This document shows positions 20,186 to 29,289 of a stretch of DNA of 41,809 nt, piece after piece (position 1 is the first letter of the stretch; each line of letters begins with the position of its first letter). The notes beneath the pieces were generated by a model. The model searched no databases. It worked only from the letters and a program-made list of their open reading frames with translations, and had not been told where the DNA came from. The translations under genes were made by a program, and so were the position numbers. The stretch covers positions 1 through 41,809 of the forward strand of contig JAURPJ010000027.1 in the NCBI GenBank assembly GCA_030835305.1, given 5' to 3'. The DNA is from Verrucomicrobiota bacterium (GTDB taxonomy: Bacteria; Verrucomicrobiota; Verrucomicrobiia; Verrucomicrobiales; Akkermansiaceae).

Positions 20186-20219
20186 AAAAAGCCCCGATCG
20201 CCTTTGCGAACGGGGCTTT
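20186..20219 (-). terminator. Rho-independent terminator of ppdK
   Basis: On the minus strand AAAGCCCCG pairs with CGGGGCTTT (9 bp, 20188-20196 with 20211-20219) around a 14-base loop and runs into TTTTT. It lies 24 bp past the ppdK stop. Confidence 0.88.
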
Positions 20220-20242
20220 GAAGTTTTTCGGATCGCCAACGT

Positions 20243-23029
20243 TTAGCTCACTTCACCGCGGGCCATACCCTTCTCCTCGAGAGCCGCTTGCGCCAGGGCA
20301 AGACGAGCAACGGGGATACGGAACGGTGAGCAGGACACGTAGTTCAGTCCGGTGCGGTGGAAGAACTTAACCGAATCGGGATCTCCGCCGTGCTCGCCGC
20401 AGATACCGATCTTGAGTTTCTTCTTGGTGGTGCGCCCACCTTTGACACCCATTTCAACAAGTTTGCCCACACCTTCCTGGTCGAGACCAGCGAATGGATT
20501 GTTGTTGAGAACTTCCGCATCCTGGTAGGTTGGGAGGAAGCTGGAGGAGTCGTCACGGGACAGCCCTAGTCCGGTCTGGGTGAGGTCGTTGGTTCCGAAG
20601 GAGAAGAACTCAGCGTGTTTGGCCACCTCTTCAGCGGTGATGGCAGCGCGGGGAATCTCGATCATGGTTCCGACGGTGTACTTCAGCTCGCTCTTCTTGA
20701 GACCAAGCTTCTTGCGAACTTCGGCTGCCGTGGTGTCGATGACTTCCTTCTGGAGCTCCAGCTCACGGGCGTATGCCACAAGCGGGACCATGATCTCGGG
20801 AAGAACCTTGGTGCCCTTCTTCTGCACTTCAGCAGCAGCTTCGAGGATGGCCTCAACCTGCATGGCGGTGATAGCCGGGTAGCTTATGCCGAGACGGCAA
20901 CCACGGTGACCCAGCATTGGGTTCTCTTCGTGAAGAGCGTGGATCCGCTTGGTGATGGCAGCGGCGCTCATGCCGATCTTCTTGGAGAGATCCTTCTTCT
21001 GAGCGGCATCCATGGTGCCGATGAACTCGTGAAGTGGTGGATCCAGAAGACGGATGGTGGCCGGGCGTCCTTCAAGTGACTTGAAGATGCCAATGAAATC
21101 CTTCTTCATGAAGACCTTGATCTTCTTGAGAGCCTTGGCACGGCCTTCGTCGTCGTCAGCGAGGATCATCTCACGGACAGCGTCGATGCGGTTGCCTTCG
21201 AAGAACATGTGCTCGGCACGGGTGAGACCGATACCTTCGGCACCGAACTTGATGGCTTGTTCAACCTGCTCAGGAGTATCGGAGTTGGTACGAACACCGA
21301 GCTTACGAAGTTTGTCGGTCCAGCTCATAAGCTCCATAAACTTCTTGTAGGTGTCGGAGCGCTTGGCAGCGGCCTTGTTCTCGATGAGTCCCTGGATGAC
21401 CTGGGAAGGAGAGGCCTTGATGCTGCCCTTGTAAACGCTTCCAACGAATCCGTTCAGGGAAAGCTCATCGCCTTCCTTGAGAGTCACGCCGTTTCCGGAG
21501 AGAGTCTTCTTGTTGTAGTCGATGCTCATGCCGTGTGCACCGCAGACGCAAACTTTTCCCATCTGGCGGGCAACAAGAGCAGCGTGTGAGGAAGCACCAC
21601 CTTCAGTGGTAAGAATACCGTCAGCCGCGATCATGCCGCGAAGGTCTTCCGGAGAAGTGGCCTGGCGGACAAGAATCACGTTCTGGCCTTTGGCGGCAGC
21701 CTTGACAGAGTCTTCAGCGGAGAAGTAGATCTTTCCGGAAGCTGCACCAGGACCGGCTGGAAGTCCGCTACCCACTTTCTTGGCAGCCTTCTCAGCCTTG
21801 GCGTCAAAGATTGGAGCAAGGAGGTGGCCGAGATCATCCGCAGGAATGCGAAGGATCGCCTCCTCCTTCTTGATGAGACGCTCTTTCACCATGTCGAGAG
21901 CGATATTCACGGCAGCGAAACCAGTGCGCTTACCGTTACGGGTCTGAAGCATCCAGAGTTTACCTTCCTCAATGGTGAACTCGACGTCCTGAACATCACG
22001 GAAGTGCTTCTCAAGCTTCTTACGAATGATGAGAAGCTCTTTGTGCGACTTGGGAAGGTCCTTGGCCATCTTGGCGATGGGCTTTGGAGTGCGGACACCG
22101 GCAACGACGTCCTCACCCTGTGCATCGATGAGATACTCTCCGTAGAAAACGTTCTCGCCGGTAGCAGGGTCACGGGTGAAAGCCACGCCTGTTCCGGAGG
22201 TCTTACCGGTGTTACCGAAGACCATGGCCTGCACGTTCACGGCGGTTCCCCAAGCTGCGGGGATGCCATACTTCTGACGGTAAACGATCGCCCGGTCGTT
22301 ATTCCAGGAGTTGAAGACGGCGTTCACCGCTCCTTTAAGCTGGGCGCGTGGGTCTTCAGGGAAGTTCTTGCCGGAGCGATCCTTGATGAGGGCTTTGAAC
22401 TCGGCAACCACCTTCCGGAGCTGGGCTTCGTTAAGGCCGGAGTCGTCTTTAACCTTGGCCTTGGCTTTGGCCTTGTCGAGGATCACTTCGTAAGGGTCGT
22501 GGTGCTCGCCTTCCTCGGCTTCCACTTCCATCACAACGCTTCCATACATTTGGAGGAAACGACGATAGGAATCCCAGGCAAACTTGGGGTTGCCAGTCTT
22601 TTTGGCGAGAGCTTCGACAACCTCGTCGTTGATACCGAGATTGAGGATGGTGTCCATCATTCCGGGCATCGACTCGCGGGCACCGGAGCGAACAGAAAGG
22701 AGCAGAGGATTCTCAAGATCACCGAATTTCTTGCCCATGGCCTTCTCGACCTTGGTGATGTTCTCTTCGATTTCAGCATCGAGGGTCTTGGGGTATTTTT
22801 TACCGTTGTCGTAGTAGTAGGTGCAGACTTCGGTGGTGATCGTGAAACCAGCAGGAACGGGAACTCCGATGCTGCTCATCTCGGCGAGGTTCGCGCCTTT
22901 GCCTCCGAGGAGGGCTTTCATCGATCCATCTCCGTCGCAGGTTCCTTTGCCGAAGTAGTAGACGTGTTTCGCCTTACGGGCGGTTGTTTTTTTGGCGGCC
23001 TTTTTAGCAGCCTTTTTTTTGGTAGCCAT
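20243..23029 (-). CDS. ppdK: Pyruvate, phosphate dikinase
   Basis: This 928-residue cytosolic enzyme interconverts pyruvate + ATP + Pi with PEP + AMP + PPi. It has the nucleotide-binding domain ([10 protein letters not shown] at about 42-51, [16 protein letters not shown] at about 112-127) and the phosphohistidine domain with His482 in [13 protein letters not shown]. The C-terminal barrel has GTNDLTQ and the acid/base Cys900 in [10 protein letters not shown]. The length is slightly above the usual 870-890 because of an unusual N-terminal tail rich in Lys and Ala (about residues 2-21, [15 protein letters not shown]). It probably supports gluconeogenesis or PPi-dependent glycolysis. It is transcribed alone from a sigma70-like promoter and ends in a strong terminator. 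A 428-codon frame on the opposite strand is a shadow. Confidence 0.96.
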   Translation of the reverse strand: MATKKKAAKKAAKKTTARKAKHVYYFGKGTCDGDGSMKALLGGKGANLAEMSSIGVPVPAGFTITTEVCTYYYDNGKKYPKTLDAEIEENITKVEKAMGKKFGDLENPLLLSVRSGARESMPGMMDTILNLGINDEVVEALAKKTGNPKFAWDSYRRFLQMYGSVVMEVEAEEGEHHDPYEVILDKAKAKAKVKDDSGLNEAQLRKVVAEFKALIKDRSGKNFPEDPRAQLKGAVNAVFNSWNNDRAIVYRQKYGIPAAWGTAVNVQAMVFGNTGKTSGTGVAFTRDPATGENVFYGEYLIDAQGEDVVAGVRTPKPIAKMAKDLPKSHKELLIIRKKLEKHFRDVQDVEFTIEEGKLWMLQTRNGKRTGFAAVNIALDMVKERLIKKEEAILRIPADDLGHLLAPIFDAKAEKAAKKVGSGLPAGPGAASGKIYFSAEDSVKAAAKGQNVILVRQATSPEDLRGMIAADGILTTEGGASSHAALVARQMGKVCVCGAHGMSIDYNKKTLSGNGVTLKEGDELSLNGFVGSVYKGSIKASPSQVIQGLIENKAAAKRSDTYKKFMELMSWTDKLRKLGVRTNSDTPEQVEQAIKFGAEGIGLTRAEHMFFEGNRIDAVREMILADDDEGRAKALKKIKVFMKKDFIGIFKSLEGRPATIRLLDPPLHEFIGTMDAAQKKDLSKKIGMSAAAITKRIHALHEENPMLGHRGCRLGISYPAITAMQVEAILEAAAEVQKKGTKVLPEIMVPLVAYARELELQKEVIDTTAAEVRKKLGLKKSELKYTVGTMIEIPRAAITAEEVAKHAEFFSFGTNDLTQTGLGLSRDDSSSFLPTYQDAEVLNNNPFAGLDQEGVGKLVEMGVKGGRTTKKKLKIGICGEHGGDPDSVKFFHRTGLNYVSCSPFRIPVARLALAQAALEEKGMARGEVS

Positions 23030-23103
23030 GGTGTTTTTGTTTTGAGAATTTTAGGGCAAGATTCCCGAAAGGATTGCGTTTCAGTCCGGTGGGAAAGGCG
23101 CGC

Positions 23104-23131
23104 ACTCTAGCAACCAAGCCCTTCGTGTCAA
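23104..23131 (-). promoter_or_regulatory. Sigma70-type promoter of ppdK
   Basis: On the minus strand a perfect -35 TTGACA (23131-23126) is separated by 16 bases from TAGAGT (23109-23104). Transcription would start near 23097, leaving a leader of about 70 bases before the ppdK ATG at 23029. Confidence 0.72.
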
Positions 23132-23313
23132 CAGTGTTGCGCGTGAGAAAGACCGCGCAAATAGGGAGGGCCGGCCCCGCTCAACAAACCCCGATTGAAC
23201 GGCATCAGCTTTCGCATTGAATTCATTTTCTCCGCACCTTCGGTGAATTCGGTGAAGAAGCATTGGCGGATTTTTTGAGCATTGCGACCATCTCTACCAT
23301 TCCATTAGACGGT
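23132..23313. other. Intergenic region without recognised gene
   Basis: The stretch between the ppdK promoter and the first recognisable codons of the beta-helix pseudogene shows no family resemblance. The lost 5' end of the beta-helix gene, including its signal peptide, may have been here. Confidence 0.45.
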
Positions 23314-24033
23314 CGAACAATCCGGGTGAAAAAAGGAGCAACCAGAGCAGCGGACAGAGGAAACTAGCCGGACGCGATTCCGGAACTTCAAGACAACCCT
23401 CAATCGGCCCAGCCAGGAGATGAACTATGGATGACCTCGGGAATCTAAAAACCAGCTTCCCAGGGCGATCTCAAATTCGCTTTTGAACTCAAGGCCGATG
23501 TTGCGATCTACGGAGGATTTGTCGGAACCGAAACAGAACACAAGCTCCGCAATCCCGACCCGGAGACAAATGGGACGGTCCTCCCCGGCGATTTGCTGAA
23601 CAACGATTCGGATGAATTCTCCAGCCGGGATGACAATTCAAGAAACATCTTCATCGATCGCAATGTCCAACAAGCCGCTACTCTCGACGGTTTTCCGATC
23701 ACCAACAGAGGGACCAACGACAGCTCGAATAGCTTCTTCGGAAGCGGAATCAACACATAAAATTCCCCGGTCATCCTGAAAAACTTGAGACTGCTGGACA
23801 ACCACGGAAGAACTGCCAAAGGATGCTATTTTACGACCTCGACAGTCACACTCGAGAACTGCCATTTTGAGTCAATCAAGGAAGGAGAAAGAGGCCGAGG
23901 GGTCTAAGTTTTTCGATCTCAAGTGACAGCGACCCAGTGTCAATTTGTCGAAAACGAAACGAGCAATGGAGAAGCCCTCTACATTCGGTCGGCAGTAAGT
24001 CATCCACTGAGGCCACAGCGGGGGACTAAATGA
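23314..24033 (+). pseudogene. Decayed parallel beta-helix (Pmp-like) surface protein
   Basis: One plus-strand frame of about 240 codons reads as the N-terminal half of an exported right-handed beta-helix protein of the polymorphic-outer-membrane/choice-of-anchor type. Recognisable blocks are PDAIPELQD, QPGDELWMTSG, VAIYGGFVGTETE, NPDPETNGTVLPGDL, ATLDGFPITN, NSPVILKNLRLLDN, STVTLENCHF and VTATQCQFVENET. Four stops interrupt it: TAG 23365-23367 (where the family has Trp, as in SSW) and TAA at 23446-23448, 23758-23760 and 23905-23907. All lie in the same frame, with no frameshift. No signal peptide or C-terminal sorting domain survives and the frame ends at TGA 24031-24033. Such proteins are normally several hundred residues longer, so it is truncated as well as interrupted. 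Confidence 0.8.
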
Positions 24034-24099
24034 TCTCCTCTGGAAAGAAAGCGCGACTGCGACTTGTCTTTGGGGAAGCCGACTATAAGGATCCGCAAT

Positions 24100-25482
24100 A
24101 TGTCGGAAGAATATGATGTCATTGTGATCGGCGGAGGAAGCGGAGGCTACGCCGCTGCTAAAAAGGCCTCGGGGCTCGAACTGAAAGTTGCCGTAGTCGA
24201 TGGGGCCCAAGAACTCGGCGGACTCTGTATTCTCCGCGGGTGCATGCCGACCAAGGCTCTCCTCGAAACCTCCAGCCGAATGCGCGCCATCCGCGAGGCC
24301 GGTGAGTTTGCCATTGGCGTTCAGGAACCGAAGGTCGACATCGATGCCCTCCGCGATCGGAAATCGCGATTGATTGACGACTTCCAGCACTACCGCGTAA
24401 GAGGGCTGGAAAATGGAGATTTCGACCTCATACGGGGGCACGCTAGATTCATTTCAGCACACGAAATCGAAGTCGAAGGGCACGGCGCGCTCCAGGGGAA
24501 AACTTTCGTCGTTGCCACGGGCTCGGTGGAAAGCATACCCCCGGTTCCAGGCCTCGCTGAGTCCCCGTTTTGGACCAGCGACGACATTGTCGAGCTCCCG
24601 CGTTTGCCCAAATCCGTTGTGGTGGTGGGATCAGGAGCGGTCGGAATGGAGTCCGCCTTTCTTTTCGAAGGCCTCGGTTCCAAGGTCACCATTATTTCCC
24701 GGAGCAGTCCGCTGGTATCGGGAGTTGCTTCCGCTCTTTCCGAAGCCATGGAAAAACGCTGTCAGGACCTTGGCATCGATATCATCATTGGAAAGTCTCT
24801 CACCAGGGTCAGCCACGACGATTCCGGCTTCACCCTCACCATTGGAGAAGATGCCCACATCAGCTGTGATCAACTGATCATGGCCTCGGGTCGCAAGCCA
24901 AATCTGGCACCGCTCAATCTCGAAGCCGCCGGATTTCCCGGGGATCTTAAACGACTGGAGATTAACGAGTCTTGCCAGACCTCCAAGCCACATATCTTTG
25001 GTGTGGGGGATGTCTCGAGCCCTCTTGCCGTCGTCCACCTTGCCGTGATGCAGGGCGAGGTCGCCGGCGAAAACATTGCCGCCCACTTGAAAAATGAGAA
25101 GCAAACTGCCACCTGGGATGAACGACTCAACATCTTTGGCATTTTTACGGACCCCGAATTGGTCCAACTGGGCTGGAATGAAGACGAGGCCCGGAAACGA
25201 GGATTCGACCCTGTCACGGCCTCTTATCGCTACGACGATCAGGGAAAAGGCGAAATTGTTGGCGAAAAGCACGGCCTTGTCTCGATCATCGCCGATCGAA
25301 CGACCGGAATAATCCTTGGCGCAGCCGGATTTGGCCCCCACGTCATCGATTACGCCCACACGATGATGGTCGCCCTTCACCAAAATCTCACCGTTGCCGA
25401 TTTTCTGAAAATCCCCTCTTACCATCCCACTTTGGGTGAAATCTGGACCTATGTGGCCGAGGAATTGATGGAGGAACTCTAA
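24100..25482 (+). CDS. FAD-dependent pyridine nucleotide-disulfide oxidoreductase (Lpd/MerA-like)
   Basis: This 460-residue class I flavoprotein disulfide reductase has an FAD-binding VIVIGGGSGGYAAA (8-20) and a redox-active disulfide Cys43/Cys48 in GGLCILRGCMPTK. The NAD(P)-binding VVVVGSGAVGME is near 180, a second FAD contact is IFGVGDV, and the C-terminal catalytic His-Glu pair lies in YHPTLGE (about 442-447). I chose ATG 24100 over 24064 because the Rossmann motif then sits at its usual distance from the N-terminus and AAGGA precedes it at eight bases. The active-site text differs from true dihydrolipoyl dehydrogenases (GGTCLNVGC) and no E2/E3 complex genes are adjacent, so a role as a general thiol or quinone reductase is equally likely. 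The gene starts 66 bp after the beta-helix remnant ends. Confidence 0.88.
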   Translation: MSEEYDVIVIGGGSGGYAAAKKASGLELKVAVVDGAQELGGLCILRGCMPTKALLETSSRMRAIREAGEFAIGVQEPKVDIDALRDRKSRLIDDFQHYRVRGLENGDFDLIRGHARFISAHEIEVEGHGALQGKTFVVATGSVESIPPVPGLAESPFWTSDDIVELPRLPKSVVVVGSGAVGMESAFLFEGLGSKVTIISRSSPLVSGVASALSEAMEKRCQDLGIDIIIGKSLTRVSHDDSGFTLTIGEDAHISCDQLIMASGRKPNLAPLNLEAAGFPGDLKRLEINESCQTSKPHIFGVGDVSSPLAVVHLAVMQGEVAGENIAAHLKNEKQTATWDERLNIFGIFTDPELVQLGWNEDEARKRGFDPVTASYRYDDQGKGEIVGEKHGLVSIIADRTTGIILGAAGFGPHVIDYAHTMMVALHQNLTVADFLKIPSYHPTLGEIWTYVAEELMEEL

Positions 25483-25548
25483 TTTCAGCTATTTACTTCA
25501 ATTTCGAGAAAAAATCGTTATCACTACAAGCTCTTGCTATTGATTATT

Positions 25549-25647
25549 ATGAGAACGAACATGCTATTCCTTTTGATAGGAGCGCTTCTGGGATTTTCGT
25601 CCTGTGCGCCGACCCCTGCCCCGCCATCTCCACCAGATGCCTGCTGA
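25549..25647 (+). CDS. Very small predicted lipoprotein (32 residues)
   Basis: ATG 25549 to TGA 25647 encodes MRTN, a hydrophobic run (MLFLLIGALLG), a lipobox FSSC with Cys19, and a mature tail of only 14 residues rich in Pro and ending in Cys. The arrangement fits entericidin-like or other tiny lipoproteins whose mature part is little more than a lipid-anchored peptide. No Shine-Dalgarno sequence is evident. A strong terminator follows 47 bp later, which supports it as a real monocistronic gene. Function unknown. Confidence 0.6.
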   Translation: MRTNMLFLLIGALLGFSSCAPTPAPPSPPDAC

Positions 25648-25693
25648 GGGGCAACCCTCTGAAGTCATCCGTGAGATGACCCATTGATTTTAG

Positions 25694-25722
25694 GCCGGGA
25701 TGAGCAATCCCGGCGTTTTTTT
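25694..25722 (+). terminator. Rho-independent terminator after the small lipoprotein
   Basis: GCCGGGAT pairs with ATCCCGGC (25694-25701 with 25707-25714) around a five-base loop, then seven T's follow after one G. It can serve the small lipoprotein gene and perhaps the upstream reductase gene. Confidence 0.88.
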
Positions 25723-25810
25723 GCCCGAATCTCGGCGATCCTTCAAAAAATTGTTTGCATTCATTACCGGCTTCCCGTAGTTCCTGCGCCCCGTCAACCA
25801 ACTTACGACC

Positions 25811-26155
25811 ATGGATATCATCAGCAAGATTGAGAAAGAGCAAATGAAGTCAGACGTCGCCGACTTCAACGTCGGTGATACCGTCAAGGTGCACAACCGT
25901 GTGGTCGAGGGAGGTAAAGAGCGGATTCAGATCTTCCAAGGTATTGTCCTCGCCAAGTCCGGCAGCGGCCTCAACACAGCTTTCACTGTGCGTAAAATTT
26001 CATACGGAACCGGAGTGGAACGAGTCTACTGCATCCACAGCCCACGGATCGAGAAAGTCGAGGTTGTTTCACGCGGCAAGGTTCGTCGGGCAAAACTTCA
26101 CTACCTCCGTCAGCGTGTTGGCAAGAGGGCCATCCAGGTGAAATCAGCGGACTGA
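25811..26155 (+). CDS. rplS: 50S ribosomal protein L19
   Basis: This 114-residue protein matches L19 along its length: [45 protein letters not shown]-type text ([17 protein letters not shown]), and [18 protein letters not shown] at the end. L19 sits at the 30S-50S interface. In many bacteria rplS follows rpsP-rimM-trmD; here it stands alone between two strong terminators, so it must have its own promoter in 25723-25810, which I could not place with confidence. Confidence 0.97.
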   Translation: MDIISKIEKEQMKSDVADFNVGDTVKVHNRVVEGGKERIQIFQGIVLAKSGSGLNTAFTVRKISYGTGVERVYCIHSPRIEKVEVVSRGKVRRAKLHYLRQRVGKRAIQVKSAD

Positions 26156-26181
26156 TCCCTGCCAGCCATTAAACTTTACGG

Positions 26182-26217
26182 GCCGCAGTTGGAGTTTTCT
26201 CCCTGCGGCTTTTTTTT
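26182..26217 (+). terminator. Rho-independent terminator of rplS
   Basis: GCCGCAG pairs with CTGCGGC (26182-26188 with 26203-26209), extended inside by GGAG/CTCC with a TTTT loop, followed by eight T's. Confidence 0.92.
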
Positions 26218-26258
26218 GCGCTTCACCTGCGCTCCACCGTCTCCCACTCTTCGTATCA

Positions 26259-27248
26259 GTGCGAATCCACTGGGCATTTGTCGTTCTTGCCGTGATCGGG
26301 ACCATCCTCATCACTTGGTATCTGCGTACCAGGAACATGGACTTCCTCACCCCTGACGGAACTGTAATCACAAAATACGACGAAACACCCGACTTCGACA
26401 ATCCCTCCGTCACCCTGCAACCGGAAATCAAGGGCCAGCCAATTATCAACAGTAATATCAAGCAACCTATAGATCCGGACACAATCACTCCACCAGAAAT
26501 CAAGGAAATTACCGAGGAGGAATTGGGCGATTTGGGATCGAGCCCAGGGTTGGAGGCCTATCGCGACTTCGCCCGGAGCGAACCGCCCGACCGCTTGTTT
26601 GAGCTTTCCTCCACCCTCCGTGCCCGAGGTGAATTCCAACGCGCTCTTCTTGCCTTCGAGCGGGTCATCGACACAAGCGCCACTGATCCCGAAGCCCAGA
26701 CGGAGGCCGCCCAAGGTATCGCAGCTCTCCTGAAAAGTCTCCCAAGTTGGAACGTGGACCCAAGCAACGAAATCGCACTCAACCTGCATCTAGGAACTGC
26801 CCGAAAACCATCAGATGCTTTGAAAAAAGCTCTTCTGGAGACGGCAATTCTCATCCGTGAATCCTCTGGCGATCAACTCGATATCATTCCAACGATCAAC
26901 AGCAGCGATGATCCCGAGGCACCCGAGGACAGCCCCATCGCGCTTTGGCTCTCGACTCCGGGCGACAAACCAGCCTCCTCTGCCGTCATCACTCTCCGGC
27001 TCTCGAAAGATGAAAGCGATCATCTCCCTGAGATCTCCCTAGCAGTCTTTAAAGCGATTCGGAGCCATCTCGCGCAGCAAGGCTACCCTTCGGCGCCGGA
27101 CATTCTTGAGGCAGGCAAGAACTACCTTTCTAGGCACGTCACCCGCCTAATGTGGCGGGATTTTGCCCTATCCCTTTACCAGCTGGAAAAATCAGCTACT
27201 GAAATTGAAGATGATCCTGCCGAATCCTCCGATTCGAATTCAGACTAA
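26259..27248 (+). CDS. Membrane-anchored hypothetical protein with TPR-like segment
   Basis: This 329-residue protein starts at GTG 26259; no upstream ATG fits, and this start places a single transmembrane helix at residues 5-22 (WAFVVLAVIGTILITWYL), so the rest probably faces the periplasm. Residues about 45-90 are Pro/Glu-rich and low complexity. About 95-140 looks like one TPR-type hairpin pair (RLFELSSTLRARGEFQRALLAFERVI). The C-terminus is acidic and ends in Ser/Asp-rich text. I do not recognise a family. It is the first of three tightly spaced plus-strand genes (45 bp to the next), suggesting that the three products act together. Confidence 0.75.
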   Translation: MRIHWAFVVLAVIGTILITWYLRTRNMDFLTPDGTVITKYDETPDFDNPSVTLQPEIKGQPIINSNIKQPIDPDTITPPEIKEITEEELGDLGSSPGLEAYRDFARSEPPDRLFELSSTLRARGEFQRALLAFERVIDTSATDPEAQTEAAQGIAALLKSLPSWNVDPSNEIALNLHLGTARKPSDALKKALLETAILIRESSGDQLDIIPTINSSDDPEAPEDSPIALWLSTPGDKPASSAVITLRLSKDESDHLPEISLAVFKAIRSHLAQQGYPSAPDILEAGKNYLSRHVTRLMWRDFALSLYQLEKSATEIEDDPAESSDSNSD

Positions 27249-27293
27249 TTCTCTAAGAAGACCTGCTCTCATCCGTTCCAACACTTCGAAGCC

Positions 27294-28079
27294 ATGCCTA
27301 AACTTCTCCTCTCCGCCGCTCTCATCCTACCTTGGACTGCCTTCGCCCAGGAGAACGCTTCGGCCAAGCCAAAGTCCGCTGAAAAACCGAAAATCGAGCG
27401 CATTAGCGGTGAGGAAGTTCGCATCGGCAAAATCCACATTCATCAGCAGAAGCGTGAGGCCAGCTTCAAAGGAGGGATCAACATGACAGAGGGCCTCATT
27501 GAATACTTCCTGGCCACAACTAAGAGCGACAAGGTACACGAAACCCTCATCCTCACCGATGCTGCACCGCTCAATATCAACATCGCGATGAGACTGCTCG
27601 GGATCAAGGAATCCAAGGAACTCTTCGAAATCATCGATGAGGACACCTGGAAACCCACCGGGAAATTTCCCGAAGTCACTCCCGAAGTTCACGCTGCATC
27701 TCTCGTCGATATCTTCGTGGAATGGAACGAAGGAAAAAAAAGGACGAGAGTTCCGGTAAACGAGCTCATTCACCATATCAACTGGCCCGATAAAGCAGTC
27801 ACTCCGAAGCCCAACGAAGACGTCCAGATCAAGGAAGCCACTGTGAGTGTCATGGAGAAGGGGCCCTGGCTTTCCACGGGATCCTACATGCATGAAGGCC
27901 GGTTTAAGGCCGAAGTCGGCGGAATCATCTTCGGGATCTACACAAACGAGCAGGCAATCGTAAATTTTTCTGGCAAAGACCGTCTATTAGGTGACGTCTG
28001 GATACCAAATAAAGAGGTGGCACCCAAGGTGGGCACCGAAGTCACTATTATTGTTAAACCCCACACTCCAAAAAAATGA
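27294..28079 (+). CDS. Secreted YdjY-domain protein
   Basis: This 261-residue protein has a signal peptide (1-19, ending AFAQ) and a YdjY-type domain typical of planctomycetal and verrucomicrobial exported proteins. It includes GLIEYFLATTKSDKVHETLIL, NIAMRLLGI, then VTVEW-like strands (VDIFVEWNEGKKRTRVPVNE) and a C-terminal WLSTGSYMHEGRFKAEVGG block. The molecular function of YdjY domains is not established; the E. coli protein was suggested to be redox related, but no iron-sulfur cysteines are seen here, since the mature protein lacks cysteine. Its stop overlaps the start of the next gene by four bases (ATGA), so the two are translationally coupled. Confidence 0.8.
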   Translation: MPKLLLSAALILPWTAFAQENASAKPKSAEKPKIERISGEEVRIGKIHIHQQKREASFKGGINMTEGLIEYFLATTKSDKVHETLILTDAAPLNINIAMRLLGIKESKELFEIIDEDTWKPTGKFPEVTPEVHAASLVDIFVEWNEGKKRTRVPVNELIHHINWPDKAVTPKPNEDVQIKEATVSVMEKGPWLSTGSYMHEGRFKAEVGGIIFGIYTNEQAIVNFSGKDRLLGDVWIPNKEVAPKVGTEVTIIVKPHTPKK

Positions 28080-29230
28080 AGCAACTCCTCATTTCCTCCA
28101 TCCTCGCCACCGCCAGCCTCACTGCGATTGCGCAGGATACAAAGGCTCCGCTCAATGGCGCCCATCTCTCAATCAAGCTGGAAGCACAGCAGGTCATCGC
28201 CAAGGGAAACAAATACCTAATCAGCCAACAAAACGCAAAAGGCTACTGGGGTGACCCAAACCTCCCTGCGATCACTGGCTTCGCTGTGAAATGCCTCCTC
28301 CTCGACCCGGCTTACGATCTCAAAGGCCCTGTCCCCTCCCCCATTAAAAAGGGCCTCGACTGGCTTCTGGCCCAACAAAAGGAAGACGGCGGAATCTACG
28401 GACGCGGTATGGCCACTTACTCAACTTCCGCTTCCGTCATGGCTCTCTGGGTTGCCGGACCGGAGAAATACAGGGATCAGATCATCAAAGCCCGTAATTT
28501 CCTTATCAACCATCAAACAGATTGGGGTGTAAAAGGCGAGGATGACACCAAGTTCGACGGCGGAATTGGCTACGGCGGATCGGTGGCTCATTCCGACCTC
28601 TCGAACACTCACCGCGCCATGGAAGCTCTTTACACCACCCGGGCGCTCGCCACCGATTCTGGTGACAAGAAGGCCATGGAGCTCGATTGGGAAGCGGCGC
28701 TGGCATTTGTCTCACGCTGTCAAAACCTCCAAGCCACCAACAAGGGCGAAAAAACCGGCGACGACGGAAGCTTCGTTTACTATCCGGGGAACTCCAAGGC
28801 CGGTGAAGCAGTCGACAGCAAGACCGGGCGCGTCGCCCTTCGCGGCTACGGATCCATGTCTTACTCAGGACTCCTTTCCCTCGTTTACTCGGACCTCGAC
28901 GAGAGCGATCAGCGCGTCAAGGCTGTCCTCAATTGGCTCTCTGATAACTACACTCTGGAGGAAAATCCAGGCCTCGGCGGACAGGGACTATACTATTACT
29001 ACCACGCCATGGCTAAAAGTCTTGTCGCAGCCAACAAGCCCAATCTTGAAGGTAAGGACGGGCTCAAGATCGACTGGCGCGCCGACCTTGCGGCTGCCAT
29101 CATCAACGGACAACGCGAAGACGGCTCTTGGATCAACACGAAGGCCAGCCGCTGGATGGAGAACGACCCCGTTCTGGTTACCAGCTATGCCGTAATGACC
29201 CTTCAGCAGATTCATTCTTCACTGAACTAG
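28076..29230 (+). CDS. Secreted prenyltransferase/squalene-oxidase repeat protein
   Basis: This 384-residue protein has a signal peptide (1-19, AIAQ) and alpha/alpha-barrel repeats of the prenyltransferase/squalene-hopene cyclase superfamily, shown by NAKGYWGDP, QQKEDGGIYG, ALRGYGSMSYSGLLSLVY and NGQREDGSWIN. The canonical cyclase acid motif DxDD is not evident; GEDDTKFDGG at about 155 is the nearest. Export and length (about half of a squalene-hopene cyclase) argue against hopanoid synthesis. Planctomycetes and Verrucomicrobia have many such exported barrels of unknown role, and they may bind rather than cyclise. It is coupled by a 4-base overlap to the YdjY gene and is last in the triad. 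Confidence 0.85.
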   Translation: MKQLLISSILATASLTAIAQDTKAPLNGAHLSIKLEAQQVIAKGNKYLISQQNAKGYWGDPNLPAITGFAVKCLLLDPAYDLKGPVPSPIKKGLDWLLAQQKEDGGIYGRGMATYSTSASVMALWVAGPEKYRDQIIKARNFLINHQTDWGVKGEDDTKFDGGIGYGGSVAHSDLSNTHRAMEALYTTRALATDSGDKKAMELDWEAALAFVSRCQNLQATNKGEKTGDDGSFVYYPGNSKAGEAVDSKTGRVALRGYGSMSYSGLLSLVYSDLDESDQRVKAVLNWLSDNYTLEENPGLGGQGLYYYYHAMAKSLVAANKPNLEGKDGLKIDWRADLAAAIINGQREDGSWINTKASRWMENDPVLVTSYAVMTLQQIHSSLN

Positions 29231-29254
29231 AAAATCCAAAATCAAAGGAAGCAC

Positions 29255-29289
29255 GCCCGGTCGAACCCCAGCAACCCGGCGGGCTTTTT
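29255..29289 (+). terminator. Weak terminator candidate after the three-gene set
   Basis: GCCC(GG) at 29255-29260 can pair with (CC)GGGC at 29276-29284 and is followed by TTTTT. The stem is short and the loop long. Confidence 0.4.

Noticed and set aside
21824-23110. Open frame of 428 codons on the plus strand
   Set aside because: It is fully antisense to ppdK, whose protein is unmistakable. The antisense text has the low-complexity look of a shadow and no family resemblance.
9991-24033. Stop-codon reassignment or routine readthrough as an explanation for the in-frame stops
   Set aside because: All three stop codons are affected, while intact genes in the window end normally at TAA, TAG and TGA. 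Decay is simpler.
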